A stretch of 64,000 nucleotides of DNA, from assembly GCA_028456385.1 (NCBI GenBank), contig JALNQF010000004.1:62001-126000 (forward strand), read 5' to 3'. The first letter of the stretch is position 1. Every line of letters begins with the position of its first letter. This document shows positions 23,578 to 34,550 of this stretch, in pieces. A program made the translations under genes and the position numbers. The notes below the pieces were generated by a model. That model was not told where the DNA came from and made no database searches. It saw only the letters and a list, made by a program, of their open reading frames with translations. This DNA comes from Ophiosphaerella korrae. Its lineage: Eukaryota > Ascomycota > Dothideomycetes > Pleosporales > Phaeosphaeriaceae.

Positions 23578-23855
23578 TACGGCGATGATGCACGCGGTCT
23601 GTGCTATGTATGGAGGCCTGACGGGAGGCTACGATGGATTGTGAAGGTCAATTGGTAGCGCAGTCGTGGGTGCGATGCTAAGAATGGTATGCTATTGTCT
23701 TGGGGTTCACGGACGCCGAGCCGCCAGAATGGTCGTCGCACGTGACGCAGCTATGCACTGCTTGGATTGCTGTTGGCATTGATTACTTGCTAATTACATT
23801 AGCTATAACTACTATCTGAGTATTTGTTAAACCCCTCCCCCCCCCCGAAACAAAC

Positions 23856-24521
23856 CTAGTCCTTATTTTCTATTTGATTCCTCTCTAAGTCCTTTGAAAG
23901 CTCACCCATCTCAGCACTCACTGATGAACCACGACTCCAAACACCACTATCCACCTTCCTTTGCTCAGTGATTTCGGATAATGTAACCACATCTCTATTA
24001 CTCTCAAGCGATGGCCTGTTTGACTGCGGCCTTTCGCCCTTCCCATTGTACTTCCACTTCCATTGTTGTGGTTCGAATTTGACTTGAGTCGAGAGAACAT
24101 CAAGAGCGCGTAACCGTTCGTCTCTTTCGTATGCGCAAGTGACGCATATGCGCTCCACCTTGACTGTGTGAAGAGGATGCGCTCGGGCCTCTTTACAGCG
24201 CTCCATATTGAAGCATTCTACTGAGTGCGCACCCATGCGTCCTCTCAATGTCTTTTCCGTAGGCTCATCGTTAGAATCCGGACTTGTTTGTATCATGGAT
24301 GGCCTGCGAGATTCCACTGCGGCACCTGGCTGCACTTCCTGATCTTGCTCAAGAGTCCCAACTGTGCTCGTTCTTCTCAAGTCTATAATAGAGGTTCTCG
24401 GCGAAACCTCGTGTAGTTCGGAGTTTGCTGGCACGGCCGCATTCGCACAGCGACTAACCGGCGTCGACGAAAACGTGGTGTGGCCGCAGCCCAAGAATAT
24501 GTAAAATCGATAATGACACAT
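23856..24521 (-). CDS. Conserved fungal protein of unknown function
   Basis: Single open frame of 221 residues. The N-terminus MCHYRFYIFLGCGHTTFSST, with a Cys-His-rich start, and the central CFNMERCKEARAHPLHTVKV plus RICVTCAYERDERL look like paired Cys/His positions that could bind a metal. Similar short proteins with a CGH start occur widely in filamentous ascomycetes, but I know no function. The remainder is polar and Ser/Arg/Glu-rich, probably disordered. It lies upstream of, and in the same direction as, the complex I subunit gene. It could be a Zn-binding adaptor, but this is not supported beyond the Cys/His spacing. Confidence 0.55.
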   Translation of the reverse strand: MCHYRFYIFLGCGHTTFSSTPVSRCANAAVPANSELHEVSPRTSIIDLRRTSTVGTLEQDQEVQPGAAVESRRPSMIQTSPDSNDEPTEKTLRGRMGAHSVECFNMERCKEARAHPLHTVKVERICVTCAYERDERLRALDVLSTQVKFEPQQWKWKYNGKGERPQSNRPSLESNRDVVTLSEITEQRKVDSGVWSRGSSVSAEMGELSKDLERNQIENKD

Positions 24522-24927
24522 GTTGAGCGATGCCGTTATATTGATACATTGAATAACGATCGATATGTAATTTCGACGCTCGTCTCGAGAGGCTGCATAT
24601 AGTCCAAGTAAAGTAGGTTTGGGTATTGAAATTGTAGTACAAAAGAGTCTTTGTCTATTTTACGTTGCCTTTCTCTGAGGGAATGAGTCTGTATAAGGTA
24701 TGATACGCACTTGCTGTATGACTCGGAGGTTGCGGCGGTACTGAATTGCACAAGGTGCGCACGGCTACTCCAGCGATAATCTCAGACTTGAGGTTCCCTG
24801 ACTTTTGCATGCAAACCTGCGCATTAATACAGGCAGATGCGTGAAACGAGTACTTCCAAGGACGCATAATAGCTCTAAGCCATTTCAAACCACCCTGTTA
24901 AATGCGGCTAACAAATGCGCAACAACA
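24522..24927. other. Intergenic
   Basis: 406 bp between the unknown gene's start and the MFS stop. No gene or strong motif was seen. Confidence 0.4.
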
Positions 24928-27056
24928 TCACGCCTTTGTCTCCAAAACTTCTGGCGCATCTGTTGCGACAGCTACTTCATCAGCCTGAGGTTTCGCGCCG
25001 ACTGGCAATGGCCCCTTGTCAGCCCGTTTCTGTCTCCTCTCTGCACGTTCAGCATCCCTCTCTAACTTCTTTTGCTTTTCTACATCCAATCCAGTCTTGG
25101 TTTCCTCGTGTTGCTTGTCGAGCACGTTCTTTCCGACCAGAAAGCTCACAGCAAGTCCGACTGCCGAAAATGCAACGTATAGGATCCACATTATTCTTAG
25201 AGAGCTTGAAAAAGCCAGTCGTGCCGCGAGCTTCTCGTTTTCTGGCAGGCGTTGAATCAGACCTACATTAGCACCAGCAGCTCCGCCTCCGAAAGCAGAT
25301 GCTTTCTCCTGCCCGAGTGCTGCTACAAGTTGCGATTGCTTTGACTTCATCCCATTCTGGAAAACGACGGAGCCGACGACAACTGATATGGCGGAGCCAA
25401 GATTGCGGGTAAGACCGAAGGTTGCAGTGGCTGATGCGATATCACGCTTCTGTCCAAGGCGGTCAGTAACGTGCTCAATGGCGGCCCGAAAGTTGTGGGG
25501 AGGAACATGGAACGATGCTCGTTAGACTTCTTGAGAGGATTTCGAAGCTGACACAACATCGCACACACCCTTCTATACCAAGAATAGGAATTAACTTACT
25601 GGCACAAGACTTTGGAGAGCGATGAGTGGGCTCTGGAAGATGGGACCAACTCCCACACCACCCACAATCTGGTAGAGAATGATTTTTGCCCAAGACGAAT
25701 TGACGCCAAGGTCGATGAATAGACCAAATCCAAGAGTCATCATGAACATGCCGAACCAAATCATAGGCAGATATTGACCAGTTTTCTTGATAAAGATTCC
25801 AGTGAAGATAGATAGAATGGAGAGTGACACTGCCGTTGGGAGTAAATAAACGCCGGAGAGAATTGGTGTTGCTCCAAGAACCGCCTGGAAATAAAGTGGT
25901 AGGAAATAGCTCCCAGAGATGAAGACAAATGCGTGGATAAAACCAACTCCGAGTGCTGCAAGATTTGAACGTTTTGAAAAAAGATCCAAAGGCATCAGTG
26001 GGTATGCCGCAATCCGCCACTCGATAAGGAAGAAGAGACCGATCACAACAGCCCCAAAGATGAGGAGGCATATAACGATTGCTGAATTCCACGGATGGGT
26101 AATGCCGCCAAATTCGAGTCCAAGCAGAATCATGATGGTACCACCAACCATGGTCATTGATCCAAACCAGTCGACAGCTTTGAGCCCCTGGACTAGCGGT
26201 GTCTTCGGTGTATGTACGTCGAGGAAGAATAATATGATCAGAAACGCGACTCCGTCAAAAGGTAGATTGATGTAGAAGCACCATCTGCATGTGTTAGCGC
26301 AGATATAACTCTAGTTTTCTGACCAGAAACTAACCTCCATGAGACTCTTTGCGTGAAGAGTCCTCCAATGACGGGCCCAAGGCTGCTGGCCAAAGCCCAA
26401 ACACCTCCAATCATGCCAAAGTACATACCACGATCGCGTACTGAAAACAAGTCAGAAATAGTAATGTTGACGAGAGTAATTAATCCACCACCGCCAATGC
26501 CTTGAATTGCTCTTGCTGCGATGAGCATGTCCATATTGACTGCAACTCCAGCAATGAGTGAGCCTACAAAGAATACACCGTTGGTAACAAGGAGAATTGG
26601 TTTTCTCCCAAAAATATCAGATATTTTGCCCCAGATAGGTGTTGCCGCGCTTTGAGCTATGAGATATGCACTACCAATCCAAGTATAACCAGAGGCAGAC
26701 TTAAACTCTGAAGATATGGTAGGCAGAGCGGTGGTGACGATTGTGATATCCAATGCGACGAGGAGTACGGCGACACATAGGGAGAACATGATGAGAGCGA
26801 TCTTGATTGTGCTGCGCTGTTGCGCCTCCTCCTTGAGTGGCACAGGCGCTGGAGTCGCATCAGGTGCGTCAGGTGCAGCATGTTCGCCTTTTTCTTGCTC
26901 TTCGATTGCGCTCTCTGGATGTTGGTGGGTGATCTCTTTTTCAGTCACATTGTGATGACTTGATGACGGTGTGTCCATCTTGCTGTCTTCGGGCGGCGCA
27001 TGTGAGATGCTTGTGTCGAGACGAGTCAATGGCTTTGTTTTTTCGTCTGCAGACAT
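24928..27056 (-). CDS. MFS multidrug-type transporter (14 TM)
   Basis: Exons are 26335-27056, 25600-26284 and 24928-25449, giving 642 residues. After about 85 polar residues the membrane part starts with LLVALDITIVTTALPTISSE (motif C/D1 of the 14-TM drug:H+ antiporters). It continues with GSAYLIAQSAATPIWGKISD and FGRKPILL (motif A), then RAIQGIGGGGLITLVNI (motif B). The C-terminal half has GANVGLIQRLPENEK and a charged cytosolic tail rich in Lys, Glu and Arg. Members export toxins, drugs or amino acids (Fnx1/Vba-like). No secondary-metabolism gene is adjacent, so a self-protection role is not suggested. The second intron is unusually long here (150 nt, 25450-25599); its position is fixed by the conserved VP-KRDIASATATF join. 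Confidence 0.85.
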
Positions 27057-28965
27057 ACCTATCAAGTGGACCACAGCGACGGAAGATGGGGGAAAAAAAA
27101 GAATCAGTCACATTTGAAGACACGCGCGCTAGGTTATTTTGTCCGGAAAGTGGGGTTAGAGCGCGCCACACCATCACTACGTGGAAGCATGATCAAGGAC
27201 ACAAGCAGCACTGTTGACGCCTGCTTGAATCGTCTTATTACTTGGAATTATGTGGTTTACAAGTTCGGAGTACCACGACTTCCCATTTGAAACCATTGGC
27301 TTTGGAAGACGTTGCGAAGATGTGTGTGGGGGTTCGTGTAACGCGTTTGGTACGCTTATATCCCCAGTTCGCCAGGCAACGGAAGAAGAAAAGCCACCAT
27401 CGCTTCGGGATGCTGAAAGGCCGGCGGGTCCAAATCTAGTGTGCAACATCAGTTCGGCTTTGCGTTGGCGATCGAAGCCACAGTTATGACATATGTTATC
27501 TGTCTAAGGGTGATATTGCACACCAAGCAATGCGACTCTTTGAACACAATGAATTTTGAGTAGTGAGGTCATGGAGGAATGCCAAGTTAAAACATGGTAC
27601 AACAACGTTGCACCCTGGTTCAGGCTGTCGCACGTGCGCCGCACTCCTGGGTTGTCGGGTATCTATGGGTTGTGCGACATTTACAGAATCGCAAGGGTAG
27701 CTTTCACACATTAGATAACCGTCTCTGGGACCGAGGGTTGCGAAAGCCGAAAAACAGGCGTTAGTCGGGAGCTATCGGGTGCTCAGAATAGACTATGAGT
27801 AAAACGCTCAACACCAAAGCTGGTTCGGGAGAGCATCCACTTCCCGTGCACCCGTAGCATAGCGAGAAAAACGAGCGATAGGCCGCATCGGGGTTTAGGA
27901 GCATTTGGGGCATGGCCGAGGCGACGGTTGTTAGTTGCGAGGGGCAGGCAGAGAGTTGTTGAACTGCTAGAGTGCAGTGCATGGCTAGCGGACATGGAAA
28001 GAGACTTCTAGTCTACCATGGTCGTGGCCGTGAGACGCGACGTCGCGCAGGAGACGGTGGATGCCCAGGCAGTGGATGCACCGATCAAAACAAGGTCCAC
28101 ATGTTCGCGCAGCGCCGAGGAGGGACGCAGGAGCAGCAGCGATGGCGTTGCTGTGGTGGTGATAGTGGTTGAGAAGCTAGCCACGGGCTAGACAGAGGCG
28201 AGGCAGTGGCTTTCCAAGGCATGCGTCATGAAGCTGCGGACTGATATCAGTTCCCCGCAACAACAACGGTTGAGGACTGAGGAGGCCAGTCAGTGAAGAG
28301 GGCGGCGCACGTGAGCAGGGTGGATCGCTAACGGCCCAGGCTTCGCAGATGTTGGGCTGCATGCCGATCAACCGGAAAGGCCCCTTGTGTGCAGCCAGCC
28401 AGCAGCCTGCGCCTGCACCTGCATACTGATACCGTACCGATAGATAGCCATGGACCGGAGGCGCTGCCGTCTTTGTTTGCGCCAGCCCGACCGGCAGGCA
28501 GGCAGATAGCAGCAGCACGCACTCCAAGAATCAACACGGCTGCTAGCATATCCATGCCGGATGCAAGCGTCTGGCCTTTGCCCCCCGTTTGCAAGCGGGG
28601 CCCTCACGGACCACGCACTTTGCTCTTTCCAGGCCCTGCCCTTCGAGGCTTTTGCTCGTCAACGCCGCCGCCTCCGGGCCAGTTAATTATCTCCCATCCT
28701 GCAACCTCGCTCCAGTCGCCAACCACTGCTGCTACTCCTCCCCCCACGCACTCACCCCCAATTTCCCCATCCCCATCTCCTGCCCTCGGTGCCTTGTGTC
28801 GCTGGCCTGCCAGTTATTGCCTGAGCATTCCGCGGCCCTCCCCCCCAGCTTTACTCAATCCGTCCAGCCGCCGCGTCCACGCATGTCGAATCCGAGCGGG
28901 TGTAGAACCACTGTGGAGGGAGCTTCGTGACTGATAGTGAGGCATTGAGCCTGCCTACGCACACA
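27057..28965. other. Intergenic 1.9 kb between divergent MFS and REG1-like genes
   Basis: No supported gene. The last 500 bp (from about 28400) are C-rich and pyrimidine-rich and probably form the promoter and leader of the plus-strand REG1-like gene. Open frames here overlap on both strands and look like composition effects. Confidence 0.45.
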
Positions 28966-30842
28966 ATGGCCCAGGTGCTCGCCTCGCCCGCCGACCGCTC
29001 GCCCTTCCACACCCCTATGCGCTCGCCCTCGTCGTCCTCGCTGTTCGGCGACGGCTACCAATTGCGCCGCAACCAGCACTCCCTGCCCGACCTCAGCAAG
29101 CACTCGGCGAGCTCGTCGCGCACCTCGTCGCTCCGCTCCACGCCATGTAGTAGCGTCTCCCTGGACACCCGCTCCGACGAGTCAAGCAGCGAAGACGACT
29201 GTCTGGCCTTTTCCAAGTACCGCGCTGCACCGCGCTACGACAGATACACCGGCTCTATCGGCTCCAAGGCCACTGCCATTGCTCCCACACATGCACCAGC
29301 ACCGCGTTCCCCGTCGCCACAAACACTGCCCCTGCCCTCTCCCTCACCCGCAGATGAACTCTCCACAGACACTCCCCTCACCACACCCGACCCCCTACCC
29401 GTGTCCGAGGACGACACGGCAGTGCGCAAGGAGCCCTCGCACCACGTGGACTACCTCTCATACGCCTGGCGGGAAGAAGACATCTGGTCCTCGTGGCGAC
29501 ACATTGTCGAGCACCGCAAGGTGTACGGCGAGCGGTCTCGGCTTGAAAACGCCTCGTGGCGAACCTGGGCCAAGTCCCAATTCAAGCTGAAGACGGTGTC
29601 GCCCGACTCATTGAACTGGTTAGTTAAATTTTTCTATTTGCCCCCATCTGTTTTGCTCGATCGGGACCCCTGTCACGAGGCGCCGATCCTCCCCATCCGT
29701 GCACGCACCTGCCAGGTTTCTTGTGGAATCGCACTAACCAACCACATAGGCTAAAAGACGTGGACGTAACATGGCTATACGGCCCTATGCAGCCTGCTTC
29801 AAACCGATTCAGCTCACGACAGAATTCTGAGCCTGCCAGCAGACTATCCAAGACTAACTCGTTTGTCCATGGCGTCAAGAAGCCCATCCTTAAGAAACGC
29901 AGCATGTCCGAGGCTATGCTGCAGAAGTCGTTGTCTTCGTCGTCGCTTGTAAAGCAAGCCGCCGAGTCAATCCAAGCACAGCAAACTACCGGTGTGACGT
30001 TAGAGCTGCGAAAGCCGCGGCCAATCATCGGCAGGGTGACGCCTGATTTCCCCACGTCATCATCAACCCTCTCGCGTGGTACAATATGGGAAGCCACCGA
30101 CTATTTTTCCTCCAAATCAACGTCAGGTTTACACACCCCTGGCGAAGGTGAGAAGAAGCACATTCGCTTCGACGATAAGGTCGAGCAGTGTATTGCCCTT
30201 GAGTGTAAAGAAGGCGATGATGACGAAGATGACTTCAATCGCAACCCCTGGGCAAAGGACGATGATGATTCATCCTCCGATGAAGGTGTAGTCATGATGA
30301 AACGTGCACGACGAAGAAAGCCCTTGTCTCGCACAAACTCCAAGACATGCATAAGCACAACTGATAACAAGACCATCGCCAAGTTGCCTTCTACGACACT
30401 GAAATACAGAACAGACTCACCTGACGTCACAGAACAGACACAGGCACAGTCCCTATTCTGGACGTCGAGTAGAATGTCGCCTTCACCTTCACAAGAAACA
30501 CTGAAGCCATCAAATCCGTCAAGGAACTTTCTTCTCGAAGAAGAAGAAGAAGAAGAAGAAGAAGAAGAAGAAGAAGAAGAAGAAGACAACGAAACAGAAC
30601 ACTACTTCAACTCATCAGCCGCGTATGGAGGCAAACGGCCCAGCACCCCCACTACCTCCGACCCCTACTCACAGCGCGGAGAAGCTAGCGGACTGCGACG
30701 CACAGCGTCTGGCATGCTTATGCCGTTTGAGGACAATGAAGAAGACCCCCCACCACCTGGATTTATCGGCAAAATAGTAGATACCGTTAACACAGCGCGA
30801 GACATTGCGCATGTTGTCTGGAATGCTGGATGGAGAGCATAA
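28966..30842 (+). CDS. REG1-like regulator of protein phosphatase 1 (DUF1752)
   Basis: Exons are 28966-29618 and 29750-30842, giving 581 residues. A Ser/Pro-rich N-terminus leads to VDYLSYAWREEDIWSSWRHI and WRTWAKSQFKLKTVSPDSLN, the conserved DUF1752 core with its WLYGP end. Downstream, KKHIRFDDKVEQCIALECKE contains KHIRF, an RVxF-type docking site for PP1 (Glc7), with the family's VEQCIA follow-up. In yeast, Reg1 brings Glc7 to Snf1 to maintain glucose repression; the same role here is inference. A 17-residue Glu run (30538-30588, GAA repeats) and an ending GFIGKIVDTVNTARDIAHVV are also visible. The start is the first in-frame ATG; no upstream ATG lies in the open frame. Confidence 0.78.
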
Positions 30843-31925
30843 AAATCAATCATTAATAGCGACCGGCGTTACTGGGTAATTGTACCATTGATAGGTACTT
30901 GAATTTAGCTACGGGGGCATATAAAGCCTCTACCTACAGCCTTTTATCGTTCTGGCACGGTGTTCTGAAAATGTGCCATTTTAAGAGGCCTGCGTTGCAT
31001 CTGTATGGGAGGGGACTATGGCAATAGTTTGTCTTGCGACCGAAATACATATATTACACACAGGATTGAGGAGCATGCATGTGATATGTCGTGGTGTGTA
31101 GTAGCGTGCTAGCAGACAGCTTCTGGTACGCTTCCATGTAGTTGGACTCAGCAATGTGGTTCGACATGGCTGACAGCGAAGCGAACATATTACCCCAACT
31201 TTGCAAACGGAGACAAGTGACAGATAGACAGATAGACAGATAGACAGATAGACAGATAGACAGATAGACAGATAGACAGATAGACAGATAGACAGATAGA
31301 CAGATAGACAGATAGACAGATAGACAGATGCACGAGCGTAACCAAACCCAAACTCAAACTCTGTCACATGACGCCACCTAGTTGTCAAGAAGAGAGTACC
31401 TGCAATCTGGCACAACGACGTGGATGAAGGCATCTACCCTGTCGGCTGTCTCAGGACACAAATGGCAGGCAAAGCAGAGACGAAGCCACTCTCACCATTC
31501 ATGCTATGCACGCGTCAAGCGAGAGGGCTAGGTCCATGTGGGGAAGCTTCTGGCTGAGAACATTGTGGAAGCAAGCGAACAATCAGAAGCAACTGCCGGC
31601 TTAACCCAGCCCATGTTATTTTATGCATGCTGCAATTGCCCGAGGTTAGGAGTGAATTGGCCAGCTGTCAGGATGGTGAATTACTTCTCGAAGTATCCGC
31701 GAAGCTGTGGCCGGGAAAGGCCAGCAAATGGCAGGGGCTTGGCCAATAGCAACAAGCCCGTGAGAGCTTGGGTCCCGCACTGAAGTTGACACCGTAGCTT
31801 TCCGCACGCAGTTACTTATTTATCAACGGCAACCGCCCCGACTGCAGCTTGACCGCCATCCTCTCCTCAACCTTCTGTGACATTTGACAAGTCCTCTGCT
31901 CTTATCCAGACAGCAGGCAACCACA
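30843..31925. other. Intergenic, calnexin promoter with octamer repeat
   Basis: 1.08 kb between two plus-strand genes. It contains the (GACAGATA)n tract described separately; the last 250 bp are the probable calnexin promoter. No gene was seen. Confidence 0.5.
31220..31329. repeat. Octanucleotide tandem repeat (GACAGATA)n
   Basis: About 13.75 perfect copies of an 8-bp unit over 110 bp, with no interruptions visible. It is intergenic. The reverse strand can be read as an open frame of Cys/Leu/Ser/Val/Tyr repeats, which I regard as an artefact. Confidence 0.95.
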
Positions 31926-33832
31926 ATGCGCTTCGCAATCGGTGCCACTTACGCGCTCGCTGCCGCCGTTGTGCGTGCAGACGATGCCAGCGCCGCCGAG
32001 CCCGAGTCGTCGTCGACCGCTGTTCCCAAGCCCTCGTTTACTGTATGTATTTTATTTGCGTGGGCCACGACGAGCTACAGCTAACAGTGCGTGCAGCCCA
32101 CCAAGCTCAAGGCACCCTTCCTCGAGCAATTTACAGACGACTGGGAGAAGCGATGGAAGCCCTCGCACGCAAAGAAGGACGTCAAGGCCGATGATGAGGA
32201 GTGGGCATACGTCGGTACTTGGTCTGTCGAGGAGCCGACGGTGCTCAAGGGCATTGAGGGCGACAAAGGTCTGGTTATCAAAGATAAGGCTGCCCATCAC
32301 GCCATCTCAGCCAAGTTCCCCAAGGCCATTGACAACAAGGGCAACACCCTTGTGGTTCAATATGAAGTCAAGCTCCAAGGTAAGCCATTGGTGCCCATAA
32401 TCGTGCCCGTGGGTTGTATACTAACATGCTTGCAGAGGGCTTGGAGTGCGGTGGTGCGTACATGAAGCTGCTTCAGGATAACAAGGCTCTCCATGCCGAG
32501 GAATTTTCCAATGCCTCCCCATACGTCATCATGTTTGGTCCCGATAAGTGTGGTGCTACCAACAAGGTATGAGATGTGCTGTGTGTATGCAGAAAGCTTG
32601 GTCTAACGGCTACAGGTTCACTTCATTTTCCGACACAAGAACCCCAAGACCGGCGAGTATGAGGAGAAGCACCTCAAGAACCCTCCCATGGCTCGTATCG
32701 TCAAGACCACGAGCCTCTACACTCTCATTGTTAAGCCTGACAACAGCTTCGAGATCAAGATCGACGGCGAGTCGTCCCGAAATGGTACCCTCCATGAGGA
32801 CTTTACACCTTCGGTCAATCCCGAAGCTGAGATTGACGATGTGAATGATAAGAAGCCCGAAGATTGGGTTGATGAAGCCCGCATTCCCGACCCTGAGGCC
32901 AAGAAGCCCGAGGATTGGGATGAGGACGCCCCATTCGAGATTGTCGATGAGGAAGCCACCAAGCCCGAGGACTGGCTTGAGGATGAACCTACCACTATTC
33001 CCGACCCTGAAGCTGAGAAGCCTGAGGACTGGGACAATGAGGAGGATGGTGACTGGATCCCGCCTACGGTTCCCAACCCCAAGTGTGACGAAGTTTCTGG
33101 CTGTGGCAAGTGGGAAGCCCCAATGAAGAAGAACCCAGCGTACAAGGGCAAGTGGACCGCTGAGTTCATTGACAACCCGGCATACAAGGGCGTCTGGGCC
33201 CCCAAGAAGATCAAGAACCCCGACTACTTTGAGGACAAGACCCCATCTAACTTTGAGCCCATTGGCGCTGTAAGTGAAGTTGTTCACCCGTAAGAAAGAC
33301 AATTGCTAACACCCTGCAGATTGGCTTCGAAATTTGGACCATGCAGAATGACATTCTCTTCGACAACATCTATATTGGTCACTCGATCGCCGACGCTGAG
33401 AAGCTCAAGGCGGAGACATTCGACCTCAAGAACGCTGCCGAAAAGGCTGAGGAGGAGGCTAACAAGCCCGCACCGCCGGAGGACACCAAGTCGCCATCTG
33501 ACCTTGTGTTCAAGGATGACCCCGTCCGCTACGTCAAGGAGAAATTTGCCCTCTTCGTTGAAATTGCCAAGCGTGATCCTGTTGAGGCCGTCAAGTTTGT
33601 TCCCGAGGTTGCCGGTGGCATTGGTGTTCTTGCCGTCACCCTCATCGTTCTTCTAGTATCAGTTCTTGCTGGTTCTGGCGCCGCCCCCTCACAGGAGCAG
33701 GTTAAGGCTCAGGCCAAGAAGGCCAAGGATGCGGCTGTCAGCGCGAAGGACAAGGCCGCTGAAGCTGTTTCCACTGGAGCTGACAAGGCCGACGCTGCCG
33801 TCAAGCGTACCACGCGCTCAACCGCGTCGTAA
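31926..33832 (+). CDS. cnx1: Calnexin, ER lectin chaperone
   Basis: Five exons: 31926-32042, 32097-32379, 32436-32566, 32616-33269 and 33320-33832. The product is 565 residues. The first 18 residues are a signal peptide ([18 protein letters not shown]). The lectin domain includes [20 protein letters not shown] and [11 protein letters not shown]. The P-arm has four KPEDW motif-1 repeats followed by motif-2 repeats ([33 protein letters not shown]). One transmembrane span near residues 485-505 ([20 protein letters not shown]) precedes a Lys/Ala-rich cytosolic tail. Calnexin retains monoglucosylated glycoproteins in the ER until folded. The tail ends RTTRSTAS without a clear KKXX or RXR retrieval signal, so retention must rely on other features. 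Confidence 0.95.
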
Positions 33833-34550
33833 ACGAACAGTGTGACGAGACAACGAGTGAAAAGCAGAGGAAAGGTGGGCAATGATGGATTAAAAAAGAC
33901 GTGGGTGAGAGATCCCCGCTGTCCGTATTCTTGAATTTTTAGCATCAGTTAGGTATATGTAGTACCGGGTGATGGCGCTACGAGTGTATTATATTGATTG
34001 CTCTGCAGGGTGAGACAAGAAATTGGCCTGTAATGTAGACTTAGGATAACAATCAGCTACAGCAGTTGACCAAGCATACTGGCCAGTATTACCTATCTGA
34101 TGTGTTTTTGAAAGCAAGGTTATGGTGCACGAGTAGCGCGTCGCTGAGAGATAGAATACTTCAATCAATTGTTTGACAACTTACGCACCAGCAACGAACA
34201 ATCCTGGCAGGCTTCGGCTGGAATGAAAGAAGCTTTGCATCTGCACTATTTCGCTATATCATATAAAGTAATGTCCGGCTATTCATGAAATTGAATGACT
34301 ATAAAGCGAGGATAGCCGCAGAGACGCTGCAAACGCGTGGGATTGAGGGCGCATCGACCTCGGATATCCGACCTACCACCACGGGGTGCGGTCAGCGAAG
34401 CTTCGGTCAGCTGTAATAAGGTAATCCGGAGTCGGTCTACATGAGCTAACGCAAGCATCATTTTGCCTTTTCGGTATCAACCTCTTCTTTCTCATCTCCT
34501 TCTCCTTCTTCCACCTTCTCGTCTACAAACTTGTTTGCAATCGTGCCGAC
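33833..34550. other. Intergenic
   Basis: 718 bp with the calnexin 3' region and the promoter of the dehydrogenase; a pyrimidine-rich stretch (34480-34530) precedes the ATG. No gene was seen. Confidence 0.45.

Noticed and set aside
30981..31433. Minus-strand 150-codon frame with Cys/Leu/Ser/Val/Tyr repeats
   Set aside because: It is the translation of the octamer tandem array and has no other features.
31760..31790. CCAAT-N9-CCCGT in the calnexin promoter, similar to the animal ERSE
   Set aside because: It mismatches the CCACG half and fungal UPR promoters use other motifs.
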